Shown piece after piece: positions 45,267 through 53,418 of a stretch of 64,000 bases of DNA. The translations under genes and the position numbers were made by a program. The stretch is from contig CP166702.1 in assembly GCA_051414805.1 (NCBI GenBank), forward strand, positions 248,001 through 312,000, in the 5' to 3' direction. A model generated the notes under the pieces. That model was not told the DNA's origin. It saw only the letters and a program-made list of their open reading frames with translations, and did not search any database. The stretch is from Xenophilus sp003671765 (GTDB lineage: Bacteria > Pseudomonadota > Gammaproteobacteria > Burkholderiales > Burkholderiaceae_C). The first letter of the stretch is position 1. Each line of letters begins with the position of its first letter.

Positions 45267-46415
45267 ATGCCATTGCAGTTCAAGCGTTCCTGGACCAACG
45301 AGGAGCTCGACAGCCTGCGCGACACGGCGGCGCGCTTCATCGACGCCGAGATGGCCCCGCAGGACGAGGACGCACGGCGCCGCGGCCACGTGGGCCATCC
45401 GATCTGGCGGCGCGCCGGCGAACTGGGCCTCTTGTGCACCGACATCCCCGAAGCCTATGGCGGCGCAGGCGGCGACTTCCGCCACGAGGCCGTGATCCAC
45501 GAGGAGATGGCGCGCCGCGGGCTCACGGGCATGAGCAACTCCGTGCATTCCATCGTGGCGCACTACGTCCTCAACCACGGCACCGAGGCGCAGAAGCAGA
45601 GGTACCTGCCGGCCATGGCGCGCGGCGAGCTGGTGGGCGCCATCGCCATGACCGAGCCCGGTGCGGGGTCCGACCTGCAGGGCATCCGCACGCGCGCCGT
45701 GCGCGATGGCGATGCCTACGTCATCGACGGCAGCAAGACCTTCATCACCAACGGCTACCTGGCGGGCGTGATCCTGGTGGTGTGCAAGACCGACCCGGCG
45801 CAGGGCGCACGCGGGACCTCGATCCTGATCGTCGAGACCGAGGGCTGCGAAGGTTTCAAGGTCGGCCGCGTGCTCGACAAGATGGGCATGAAGGCGCAGG
45901 ACACCTCGGAGCTGTTCTTCGACGGCGTGCGCGTCCCGCAGGACCGGCTGCTCGGCGGGCAGGAAGGCCAGGGCTTCTTCCAGCTCATGAGCGACCTGCC
46001 CTACGAGCGGCTCATCATCGGCCTCAGTGCCCTGGCCTGCATGGAGGGCGCCTACGAGGCCACGCTGGCCTACGTGCGGGAGCGCAAGGCCTTCGGCAAG
46101 CCGATCGCCGACATGCAGAACACCCGCTTCAAGCTGGCCGAGGTGGCGACGCAGATCATGGTGGGGCGGGCCTTCATCGACCGCTGCGTGGAGCAGCTGG
46201 TGGCCGGCACGCTGGACACCGCCACGGCGTCGATGGCCAAGCTGTGGGGCTCCGAGGCCCAGGGCCGCGTGCTCGACGAGCTGGTCCAGCTGCACGGTGG
46301 CTACGGCTTCATGAACGAGTACATGGTCACGCGCATGTACGCCGATGCCCGGGTGCAGCGCATCTACGGCGGCACCAGCGAGATCATGAAGGAGGTGATC
46401 GCGCGGGCCCTGTAG
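45267..46415 (+). CDS. Acyl-CoA dehydrogenase
   Basis: 382 residues. Family motifs are AMTEPGAGSDLQGI (about residue 128), the FAD-binding KAFGKPIADMQNTRF, and the end RIYGGTSEIMKEVIARAL. The position that holds the catalytic Glu in medium- and short-chain enzymes (IYEGT) is Gly here. The likely base is the Glu in LPYERLIIG (about residue 250), as in long-chain and isovaleryl-CoA dehydrogenases. This supports a branched or long-chain substrate. Last gene of the operon. Confidence 0.94.
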   Translation: MPLQFKRSWTNEELDSLRDTAARFIDAEMAPQDEDARRRGHVGHPIWRRAGELGLLCTDIPEAYGGAGGDFRHEAVIHEEMARRGLTGMSNSVHSIVAHYVLNHGTEAQKQRYLPAMARGELVGAIAMTEPGAGSDLQGIRTRAVRDGDAYVIDGSKTFITNGYLAGVILVVCKTDPAQGARGTSILIVETEGCEGFKVGRVLDKMGMKAQDTSELFFDGVRVPQDRLLGGQEGQGFFQLMSDLPYERLIIGLSALACMEGAYEATLAYVRERKAFGKPIADMQNTRFKLAEVATQIMVGRAFIDRCVEQLVAGTLDTATASMAKLWGSEAQGRVLDELVQLHGGYGFMNEYMVTRMYADARVQRIYGGTSEIMKEVIARAL

Positions 46416-46434
46416 CGCCCGCAGGGCCGGTCGT

Positions 46435-46656
46435 TCAGTGCCAGAACTGCCACCAGGCGCGCGGGGCGGCCCGTGCCGGCATCAGCGCGCCGAAGCCGCT
46501 GGCGTAGATCGCGTCGCGGCGACGCAACTCCTTGTCGAGCTCGCGCGCGGCGCGCAGGGCGTGGCGGTCTCCATGCAGCGCCTCGCGCCGTCTTTCCCAC
46601 GCCATCCGAGCCAGCGCGCTGTCGCTCAGCGCATCGACATTCATGCTCTTTGCCAT
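46435..46656 (-). CDS. Small hypothetical protein
   Basis: 73 residues, highly charged and helical (ALARMAWERRREALHGDRHALRAARELDKELRRRD) with a Trp-rich end (RAWWQFWH). No domain recognised. It is convergent with the acyl-CoA dehydrogenase, 19 bp away. Codon pattern is consistent with a real gene, but support is limited. Confidence 0.5.
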   Translation of the reverse strand: MAKSMNVDALSDSALARMAWERRREALHGDRHALRAARELDKELRRRDAIYASGFGALMPARAAPRAWWQFWH

Positions 46657-46901
46657 GTCCAGTCCCTTTTCGAGGGACGGAGTGTGCTACGAAATACTTC
46701 GTTTCGGCGCGGGCGGCCCGGTCGGCCGGGCCGTTGCTTCCACAGGGCGGGGGAGATGCGGCCGGGCGCGGCGCAAGACCGTAACGCCCGTGCCGGGGGG
46801 CTTGGCAACGGCGTGCGGCGATGCATGATGGAGCCGGCGCGGACGCCCCGTTTGCGCCAGCGTCGTCACCCTCTGGTTGCTGGCCCTTCCCCTGCCCTCC
46901 G

Positions 46902-47252
46902 ATGGACCCCATCCTGCGCACCTGGACCTTCTGGATCCGCGCCGCCCTGCGCGAGGAGTGCCGCCTGCACCTCGAGGCGACCAAGCTGCCGGAGCTGGCC
47001 GCCCAGCCGGGCAACCTGCGGGCCAGCGCGCTGTTCCGCGACATCGGCGACGGCACGACCGAGGTGGTCGTCATGTCGGTCTGGGAATCGATGGCGAGCA
47101 TCGAGGCCTTCACCGGCAGCACGCCGGCCGCGCCGTCCATCGACCCGGCGGACCGTCCCAAGCTGTTCGACCACGAGCCGCAGGTGCGGCACTACCTGCT
47201 GCGCGACCTGGATGAGGCGCCGCCCTGGCTGTCGCGTGAACTCGACCTCTGA
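46902..47252 (+). CDS. Small dimeric alpha/beta-barrel (ABM-like) protein
   Basis: 116 residues starting MDPILRTWTFWIRAALREECRLHLEAT; an earlier in-frame ATG at 46821 adds a proline-rich stretch unlike the family. The central VVVMSVWESMASIEAFTG strand-helix unit is the hallmark of antibiotic biosynthesis monooxygenase-type ferredoxin-like folds. Substrate or role is unknown. It converges on the unknown 257-aa gene with 6 bp between ends. Confidence 0.7.
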   Translation: MDPILRTWTFWIRAALREECRLHLEATKLPELAAQPGNLRASALFRDIGDGTTEVVVMSVWESMASIEAFTGSTPAAPSIDPADRPKLFDHEPQVRHYLLRDLDEAPPWLSRELDL

Positions 47253-47258
47253 CGCGCG

Positions 47259-48032
47259 TCAGAGCGCGCCGCAGAGCGCGACCGCATAGGCCGCGTCCCC
47301 CGAGTTGTCGAAGCCCGCCTGCGCCGGCAGCCGCAGTTCTGCCGCGCCGAGGCTGGGCACGCGCTCCGGCGTGGTGGAGAAGCGGCGGTAGATCCCTGAT
47401 GCCCCGGCCTCGATGGGCTCGTGGGAGCCACGCTGGCGCACCACGATGTCCTCGATGCGGGTGCGGTCGTGGCGTACCAGGGCCTGGCGGTCGCCCTCGA
47501 CGATGCACAGGGTGCCTTGCTCGGTCTCCAGCACCTCGCGAAAACGCTCCCACACGGCCGCCACCGAGGGCTTGATGCCGCCGAGTTCGCATCCGCAGGC
47601 GTCGGCGAATCCTTCCAGCTCGGCATGCAGCGTGGCCGAGATGCAGGACACCAGCTGCTCGCCGTCCGGCGAGGGATCGGCGAAGCAGAAGGACGCCGCC
47701 TCGGCCTGGCGGCCATAGAGCTGCTCGTAGCGGGCGCGCGCATAGGCGTCGCGCGTGCGGGGGTCGACCCACTCGGGCGACCACGGCAGCACGAAATACT
47801 GGGCTTCGGTGGGCCCGACGATCCAGACCAGGCTGCGGCGCGCGGGCCCTTCCTCGATCCAGCGCCGCAGGGCCTGCAGGGCGGCCGGCCGCTCGCCGGG
47901 AAAGCACTGGAAGCTGGCCTTGCGCGTCACGCGCGACCGCCCCCAGGTGCGGCGGATCTCGCAGGCGAGCAGGGCTCCAGGCGCCAGGTGGACGCGGATT
48001 TCGGCACTGTTCAAGAGCATGGACATTCCCAT
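47259..48032 (-). CDS. Unknown protein, probably quorum-sensing controlled
   Basis: 257 residues; starts at 48032, 48026 or 48020 are all ATG (MGMSM). No recognised domain. Visible segments are SLVWIVGPTEAQYFVLPWSPEWVD, EQLYGRQAEAASFCFADP and LEGFADACGCELGGIKPSVAAVWERFRE. The latter loosely recalls actin/ASKHA-fold proteins such as PilM/GspL, but no ATP motif is clear. A lux-box-like 20-mer sits 33 bp upstream, matching the one before luxI at 16 of 20 positions, and luxR is the next gene upstream on the same strand. No signal peptide. Confidence 0.65.
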   Translation of the reverse strand: MGMSMLLNSAEIRVHLAPGALLACEIRRTWGRSRVTRKASFQCFPGERPAALQALRRWIEEGPARRSLVWIVGPTEAQYFVLPWSPEWVDPRTRDAYARARYEQLYGRQAEAASFCFADPSPDGEQLVSCISATLHAELEGFADACGCELGGIKPSVAAVWERFREVLETEQGTLCIVEGDRQALVRHDRTRIEDIVVRQRGSHEPIEAGASGIYRRFSTTPERVPSLGAAELRLPAQAGFDNSGDAAYAVALCGAL

Positions 48033-48065
48033 GCCTCGATTGAATCGACATTCCGCCCGGGTCGC

Positions 48066-48085
48066 AGCTCCCAGAACTGATAGGT
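48066..48085 (-). promoter_or_regulatory. lux-box-like element before the unknown 257-aa gene
   Basis: On the minus strand ACCTATCAGTTCTGGGAGCT. It shares CTATCAGTTCT with the complement of the luxI element at 49595-49614 (16 of 20 positions identical). It lies 33-53 bases upstream of the start at 48032, a suitable site for LuxR activation. Confidence 0.5.
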
Positions 48086-48190
48086 TCGTAACGCCCGGGC
48101 CCGAGGCAAGCTTGGGGCTGCGGATGCGACAGGACCCGGTCGCCGGGGCGGCGTGCCTGCCGACCGGCGCGCCGGCGTCTCGGGGGTGTC

Positions 48191-48904
48191 TCAGTTGAGC
48201 AGGCCCGACATCAGGGCCTGGACCACGGCCGCGGTCTTGTTGGGAGCTTTCAATTTGTGCACCACGTTCTTGATGTGAAAGTTCACCGTCGGCACCGAAA
48301 TGCCCAGGATGTCGCCGATGTCGGGCGCCGTCTTGCCGTCGGCCGTCCACTTGAGGACCTCGAGCTCCCGGGGCGTGAGCGGCGCTTCCGGCTGGACCGC
48401 GTAGCGCGGCTTCATGAGCCGCGACAGCGCCAGGTGAGCCGCCTGCACCAGCCAGCGCATCGCGCTCTCCTTCTCGCGCAACTCGCGCTCGGTCAGGGGT
48501 TCGTGCGAACGCGAGAGGGTCAGCATGCCGCCGACGCCGAAGCCGTCGAGGCTGGATTGCGCCCAGCCCACACGCAGGCCGTGGTCGCGCGCCTCGTCCC
48601 ACATCTGCCGCGCGGAGGCGAACATCGCGTCCGTCCAGACCAGCGGGCTCTGGCTCTGCCGGCCGTGCCGCACGCTGGGATCGATGTGCAGGTAGCCCGC
48701 CTCGAGGTAGCGCGCCTGCCACGACGTCGGGTAGTCGTTGAGGGTGATCACCTTGGGGTTGGACACCGGCACCGCCAGCCGCAGCCCGTAGGCGCAGTGC
48801 TCGAAGCCCAGTCGCCGTGTTTCCGCGCGCAGGGCGTCGAACACCGCCTGCTCGCTGGTGGCGCGGTCCAGCATGCTGAGCAGGTGGTCAGTGGACGGCG
48901 GCAC
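48191..48904 (-). CDS. luxR: LuxR family quorum-sensing transcriptional regulator
   Basis: 237 residues from a GTG at 48904 (VPPSTDHLLSMLDR); the ATG at 48874 is an alternative. The N-terminal autoinducer-binding domain has the conserved Trp-x3-Tyr in WQARYLEAGY, Asp-Pro in HIDPSV and Trp in LVWTD, all ligand-pocket residues. The C-terminal HTH is LTPRELEVLKWTADGKTAPDIGDILGISVPTVNFHIKNVV. It would bind the acyl-homoserine lactone made by LuxI (49671) and act on lux boxes. Typical length for the family. Confidence 0.95.
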   Translation of the reverse strand: MPPSTDHLLSMLDRATSEQAVFDALRAETRRLGFEHCAYGLRLAVPVSNPKVITLNDYPTSWQARYLEAGYLHIDPSVRHGRQSQSPLVWTDAMFASARQMWDEARDHGLRVGWAQSSLDGFGVGGMLTLSRSHEPLTERELREKESAMRWLVQAAHLALSRLMKPRYAVQPEAPLTPRELEVLKWTADGKTAPDIGDILGISVPTVNFHIKNVVHKLKAPNKTAAVVQALMSGLLN

Positions 48905-49202
48905 GTGGCACCCACTCGCAAGAAAACATGGCCGAGGCCTGAAGGCTGGGCATGAATCGATCCGGATGGTGCGCCGCAGCAGCGGCGGCGGAGGGCCCCC
49001 TGAAGCGCTCAATTTACATGAAACGGGGCCGGTGTTCTGTCGGAGATCGGAGCATCCCGCCGAGCCTGCGGCGTCCTCGCGTGCGTTTTGCCGCGACCGC
49101 GCCGAATGATGCGCCCATGGAGTCGGTGCGTCCCCGTGCTCCCTCCAGGCTGGCATGAGCGCCAGTCTGGGTTGTGTCGAACCCCTTCCCAAGGAGTCTT
49201 TC

Positions 49203-49595
49203 ATGCCTGTTTTCTCTTCCGATGGCTATCTGCACCTGCCTCGACGCACGCTCGAGCGCATTCCCCTGCAGCACCTGATGTCCGGCATGGACGACGAGCC
49301 GGCCCACGCCGATCCGCGCTGCGGCAGTGCCACGGCGCTGTCGGGCTACACCGAGTGGGTCAGCCCGGTCGAGCCGGCGCTGAGCATCGGCTGGGACTGG
49401 GCCTGGCAGAGCACGCCCGCCGGCGGCGGCATCGTGCGGCAGGGGCTGCCGCGCACCAACGTGCTGCTCGTTTCGGATGCACAGGAGCCGCTTCCGATGG
49501 AGGAGAGCCTCGAAGCCCTCGCGCGTTTCGTCGACGCCATCGACTGGCAGCGACCTGCCTGGCGGGCGGCGTGCAGCGCACCCGTGACGGCATGA
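49203..49595 (+). CDS. RsaM-like protein (DUF4902)
   Basis: 130 residues from the ATG giving MPVFSSDGYLHLP, which has AAGGAG 7 bases upstream; an earlier in-frame ATG at 49155 lacks one. The motifs GYTEWVS and SIGWDW are those I recall for the DUF4902/RsaM family. RsaM proteins are small repressors of acyl-homoserine lactone signalling, encoded between luxI and luxR in Pseudomonas and Burkholderia. The same position here supports that role. The lux box for luxI begins on its stop codon. Family identity is from recollection of motifs. Confidence 0.8.
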   Translation: MPVFSSDGYLHLPRRTLERIPLQHLMSGMDDEPAHADPRCGSATALSGYTEWVSPVEPALSIGWDWAWQSTPAGGGIVRQGLPRTNVLLVSDAQEPLPMEESLEALARFVDAIDWQRPAWRAACSAPVTA

Positions 49596-49614
49596 CCTAC
49601 AAGAACTGATAGTT
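49595..49614 (+). promoter_or_regulatory. lux box upstream of luxI
   Basis: ACCTACAAGAACTGATAGTT, similar to the Burkholderia cep-box form CTGTAAGAGTTACCAGTT at most positions. It starts on the last base of the rsaM-like stop and ends 56 bases before the luxI ATG. Expected to give LuxR-dependent positive feedback. Confidence 0.65.
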
Positions 49615-49670
49615 CCGCTGCGCTCGGCCGGGCGCTGAAATGCCCCGATACAACCTTCGGGATTAATCAC

Positions 49671-50264
49671 ATGGAAGTACTTTCCGGCCGCCCCCATCAA
49701 CTCAGCGCCCAGCTGCTCCAGAGCGTCGAGCAATACCGCTACAAGGTCTTCGTCGAGATGCTCGGCTGGGAGCTCGACACGCCCCCCGGGCGCGAGCGCG
49801 ACCAGTTCGACCATGCCGGCACGCTGTACCTGGCGGCCCGCGATGCGAAGGAGGAGATCGTCGGCACGGCGCGCCTGCTGCCGACCACCAGCCCCTACCT
49901 GCTGAGCGAGGTCTTTCCGCAGCTGCTCGGCGGCGCCACGCCGCCCTGCGACCCGCTGGTGTGGGAGCTGTCGCGCTTCGCGGCGGTCGACTTCACGGCC
50001 ACGGGCCAGGGCGCGATGGGGCAATTCTCCTCGCCGGTGGCGGTGGGGCTGCTTGAAGAGGCCATCGCGGTGGCGCGCGCGCACGGGGTGCAGCGCATGA
50101 TCACCGTCTCGCCGCTGGGCATCGAGCGCCTGCTGCGGCGCGAGGGCTTCCGCGCCCACCGCGCCGCGCCGCCGGTGATGGTGGACGGCCATCCGCTCTT
50201 CGCGTGCTGGATCGAGGTGACGGACCGCACCCCGCCGCCGCCGCGCCGGCCCGCCGTCCACTGA
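49671..50264 (+). CDS. luxI: Acyl-homoserine-lactone synthase (LuxI family)
   Basis: 197 residues. The invariant residues of LuxI synthases are present: Arg in QYRYKVFVEMLGW, the Trp of that motif, two Asp in RDQFDHAGT, Arg in GTARLLPT, and Glu-Arg in WELSRF. It makes an acyl-homoserine lactone from acyl-ACP and SAM. The residue after SRF and the absence of a clear Thr at the 3-oxo site do not let me predict the chain. The C-terminal tail is Pro/Arg-rich (PPPPRRP). It is convergent with topB, 28 bp away. Confidence 0.94.
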   Translation: MEVLSGRPHQLSAQLLQSVEQYRYKVFVEMLGWELDTPPGRERDQFDHAGTLYLAARDAKEEIVGTARLLPTTSPYLLSEVFPQLLGGATPPCDPLVWELSRFAAVDFTATGQGAMGQFSSPVAVGLLEEAIAVARAHGVQRMITVSPLGIERLLRREGFRAHRAAPPVMVDGHPLFACWIEVTDRTPPPPRRPAVH

Positions 50265-50292
50265 ACCGGGCCCGCCGCGCCGCGCGGCGCCT

Positions 50293-53244
50293 TCACTTGG
50301 CCAGGTGCTTGCCCAGCAGGCCGGCCAGTTCGAACATCGTCGCGCTGGGCTTGCCGAACACGGCCTGCAGCTTGGCGTCGGCGCGGATGCTGCGCTTGTC
50401 CGCCGGGTCCTGCAGTCCCTGGGCCTTGATGTAGTCCCACAGCTTCTTCGTCGCCTCGGTGCGCAGCACCGGCTCGGTGCCGATCACGGCCGCGAGTTCG
50501 GCGCTGGGCGTGAGGCCGGTGCCGGCCGCGGCCTTGCGTGGCGCCTTTGGCGCCGCCGTCTTCTTGGCGGCAGGCGCCTTTTTCGCCGCCGCGGTCTTCC
50601 TGGCGGGTGCCGCCTTGGCCGCGAAGGTCTTGCGCGGCGGGAATTTGCTGGTGCGCGGCTCGAACTCGAAGGTCACCTTGCCCTCCTCGGCGTTCCACAC
50701 CAGGAAAGCCTTGAAGGTGCGCCGCGTGCGCATGCTGACGAACTTGTCGAGCAGGTCGGTCTTGCCCTCGGTCAGCAGCTTGCGCACCTGCTCGGGCTCC
50801 ACCGGCTGCTGCAGGATCACCTTGCCGGTCTTGAAGTCGCAGCTGGGCACGGCCTGCTGCGGCGTCGGCACCGAGTGCTCGCAGATGTAGTTGGCGCCGA
50901 ACTCGAACACGCGCCCCTTGCACTTGGGGCAGGGTCCGAGGCTCTCCTGGCCGCTGAAGTCGACGATCTCGCCGGTCTCGGCCGGGTCCTTGCCGTCGTC
51001 GCCGAAGTCGAACTCCAGCTTCCAGTTCTTGTCCTCGTCGCTGAAGGCCAGCCGGATCTCGGCCACGAAGGGCCAGCCGGCCTTGGAGCGGAAGCCCTCC
51101 AGCGGACCGATGTGCTTGTCGCGCACGAGCTGCTCGGCTTCCGCGATCTCGAAGGTGCGGCCGGCCGGCGACTTGGTGAAGGAGAAACCGCAGGCGTCGC
51201 TGCCGTTGCCCGACTTGCCGGTGCAGGCGTAGCGCCGGTAGTTCTCGCGCACGATGCCGCCGCAGTTGGGGCAGGGCGCCTCGAGCGTCGCGTAGTCGCC
51301 CGGCACCGTGTCGCGGTCGTACTCCTTGGCCTTCTTGACGATGTGCTCGGTCATGGCCGCGATCTCGCGCATGAAGGCGTCGCGGCTGAGCTGGCCCTTC
51401 TCCATCTGCGCGAGCTTGTATTCCCACTCGCCCGTCAGTTCGGCCTTGGACAGTTCCTCCACGCCCAGGCCGCGCAGCAGCGTCATGAGCTGGAAGGCCT
51501 TGGCGGTGGGGATCAGTTCGCGGCCCTCGCGCAGCATGTACTTCTCGTTGAGCAGGCCTTCGATGATGGCGGCGCGGGTGGCCGGCGTGCCCAGGCCCTT
51601 CTCCTGCATGGCCTCGCGCAGTTCGTCGTCGTCGATGGTCTTGCCGGCGCCTTCCATGGCGCCCAGCAGCGTCGCTTCGGAATAGCGGGCCGGCGGCCGA
51701 GTCTTCAGGCCCTTGGGTTCCACCGATTCGACCTTCACCCGCTCGCCCGGCTTCACCGGCACCAGGTTCTTGCCGTCCTTCTCGTCGTCCTCGCTCACGG
51801 CCTCCTTGCCGTAGATGGCCATCCAGCCCGGCTTGACCAGCACTTTGCCGTCAGAGCGGAAGGCGTACTTCTTCGACTCGCGTTCCACCGTCGAGATGCG
51901 CGTCGTGACCTGGAATTCGGCGCTGGGGAAGAACACCGACAGGAAGCGCCGCACCACGAAGTCGTACAGGCGCTGTTCCGCATCCGACAGGCCGCTGGGC
52001 GCCTGCAAGGTGGGGATGATCGCGAAGTGGTCCGACACCTTGGCGTTGTCGAAGATGCGCTTGCTCGGCTTGACGTAGTTGCCGTCGATGGCCTGCTGCG
52101 CGAAGGGCGCCAGGTGCTTCATGCCGCTGTCGGCCAGCATGCCCATGGTCTGCTTGACCACCGGCAGGTAGTCCTCGGGCAGGGCGCGCGAGTCGGTCCG
52201 CGGGTAGGTCAGCGCCTTGTGGCGTTCGTAGAGCGACTGGGCCAGTGCCAGCGTGGTCTTGGCCGAGAAGCCGAAGCGGCTGTTGGCCTCGCGCTGCAGC
52301 GAGGTGAGGTCGAACAGCAGCGGCGAGGCCTGCGTCGTCGGCCTGCTTTCCTCCGTCACCGTGGCGGGCTGGCCGCGGGCCGCGTCGGCGATGGCGCGCG
52401 CCTCGGCCTCGCTCCACACGCGGTCGGCGCGCTGCTCGGGGTCGGGCTCGCCCACACCTTGCGAGTTCAGCAGCAGCGGCGCACTGGCCTTTTTCCAGGC
52501 CAGGTCGAAGTACTTGCCGGGGTACTGGCCGGCCTCGGCGCCGAAGATGCCGTGGATTTCCCAGTAGTCGCGGCTCACGAACTTGCGGATCTGCTCCTCG
52601 CGCTCCACCACCACCGACAGCGTCGGCGTCTGCACCCGGCCCACCGTGGTGAGGAAGAAGCCGCCGTCGCGCGAGTTGAAGGCCGTCATGGCCCGCGTGC
52701 CGTTGATGCCCACCAGCCAGTCGGCCTCGGAGCGCGAGCGCGCGGCGTCGGCCAGGCCCTGCATCTGCTGCTCGGTGCGCAGCGACTCGAAGCCGTCGCG
52801 GATGGCCTGTGGCGTCATCGACTGCAGCCACAGCCGCTTGACCGGCTTGCCCAGCGGCTTGTTGCCGCCGGCGTACTGCTCGATCAGGCGGAAGATCAGC
52901 TCCCCCTCGCGGCCCGCGTCGCACGCGTTGACCAGCTGCGTCACGTCCTTGCGCTTGGCCTGCTTGACCACGGCGTTCAGGCGCGTCTTGGTCTTGTCGA
53001 CGGGCTTGAGGTCGAAGTGCGGCGGGATCACCGGCAGGTGCGCGAAGCTCCACTTGCCGCGCTTGACGTCGTATTGCTCGGGGGCCTGGATCTCCACCAG
53101 GTGGCCCACGGCGCTGGTCACCACGTACTGTTCGTTCTCGAAATGCTCGTCGTGCTTGTCGAACTTGCCGGCCACCGGCGTGAGCGCGCGCACGATGTCC
53201 TGGGCCACCGAGGGCTTCTCCGCAATCACCAAAGTCTTCGTCAT
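50293..53244 (-). CDS. topB: DNA topoisomerase III with C-terminal SWIB domain
   Basis: 983 residues. An N-terminal Toprim domain (LVIAEKPSVAQDI; DAGREGELIF) leads to the topoisomerase IA core with catalytic Tyr in LTYPRTDSRALPEDY (about residue 345) and GRVQTPTLS. Two zinc-binding four-cysteine clusters follow (about residues 655-690 and 775-810). After a Lys/Ala/Pro-rich linker (about 855-905, AAKKAPAAKK type), the last 75 residues form a SWIB/MDM2 domain (LRTEATKKLWDYIKAQGLQD, then SMFELAGLLGKHL-like end). It relaxes negative supercoils and unlinks DNA. E. coli TopB lacks the SWIB part. Monocistronic. Confidence 0.95.
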   Translation of the reverse strand: MTKTLVIAEKPSVAQDIVRALTPVAGKFDKHDEHFENEQYVVTSAVGHLVEIQAPEQYDVKRGKWSFAHLPVIPPHFDLKPVDKTKTRLNAVVKQAKRKDVTQLVNACDAGREGELIFRLIEQYAGGNKPLGKPVKRLWLQSMTPQAIRDGFESLRTEQQMQGLADAARSRSEADWLVGINGTRAMTAFNSRDGGFFLTTVGRVQTPTLSVVVEREEQIRKFVSRDYWEIHGIFGAEAGQYPGKYFDLAWKKASAPLLLNSQGVGEPDPEQRADRVWSEAEARAIADAARGQPATVTEESRPTTQASPLLFDLTSLQREANSRFGFSAKTTLALAQSLYERHKALTYPRTDSRALPEDYLPVVKQTMGMLADSGMKHLAPFAQQAIDGNYVKPSKRIFDNAKVSDHFAIIPTLQAPSGLSDAEQRLYDFVVRRFLSVFFPSAEFQVTTRISTVERESKKYAFRSDGKVLVKPGWMAIYGKEAVSEDDEKDGKNLVPVKPGERVKVESVEPKGLKTRPPARYSEATLLGAMEGAGKTIDDDELREAMQEKGLGTPATRAAIIEGLLNEKYMLREGRELIPTAKAFQLMTLLRGLGVEELSKAELTGEWEYKLAQMEKGQLSRDAFMREIAAMTEHIVKKAKEYDRDTVPGDYATLEAPCPNCGGIVRENYRRYACTGKSGNGSDACGFSFTKSPAGRTFEIAEAEQLVRDKHIGPLEGFRSKAGWPFVAEIRLAFSDEDKNWKLEFDFGDDGKDPAETGEIVDFSGQESLGPCPKCKGRVFEFGANYICEHSVPTPQQAVPSCDFKTGKVILQQPVEPEQVRKLLTEGKTDLLDKFVSMRTRRTFKAFLVWNAEEGKVTFEFEPRTSKFPPRKTFAAKAAPARKTAAAKKAPAAKKTAAPKAPRKAAAGTGLTPSAELAAVIGTEPVLRTEATKKLWDYIKAQGLQDPADKRSIRADAKLQAVFGKPSATMFELAGLLGKHLAK

Positions 53245-53344
53245 CTGGGTCTCTCAACAGTTCGCCCCGGCCTGCGCGGGCCGGCCCCTCGTGGGGCGGG
53301 CATCGCCGGCAGGGCGCCGGGGGCTCTCTATACTCTGCGCCTCT

Positions 53345-53397
53345 CGCGCGTGCACACGCACGTACGTACGTGTGTACACGCGCGCATGTGTGCATAT
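53345..53397. other. 53-bp perfect alternating pyrimidine-purine tract (Z-DNA candidate)
   Basis: Every base from C53345 to T53397 alternates pyrimidine-purine. It mixes CG, TG, CA and TA steps, with a self-complementary CACGTACGTACGTG at 53359-53372. It sits in the 174-bp divergent region between topB and the SET gene, 22 bases before the SET ATG. Such tracts adopt left-handed Z-DNA under negative supercoiling. Confidence 0.85.
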
Positions 53398-53418
53398 TCA
53401 AACTATCAGAACTCGGCG

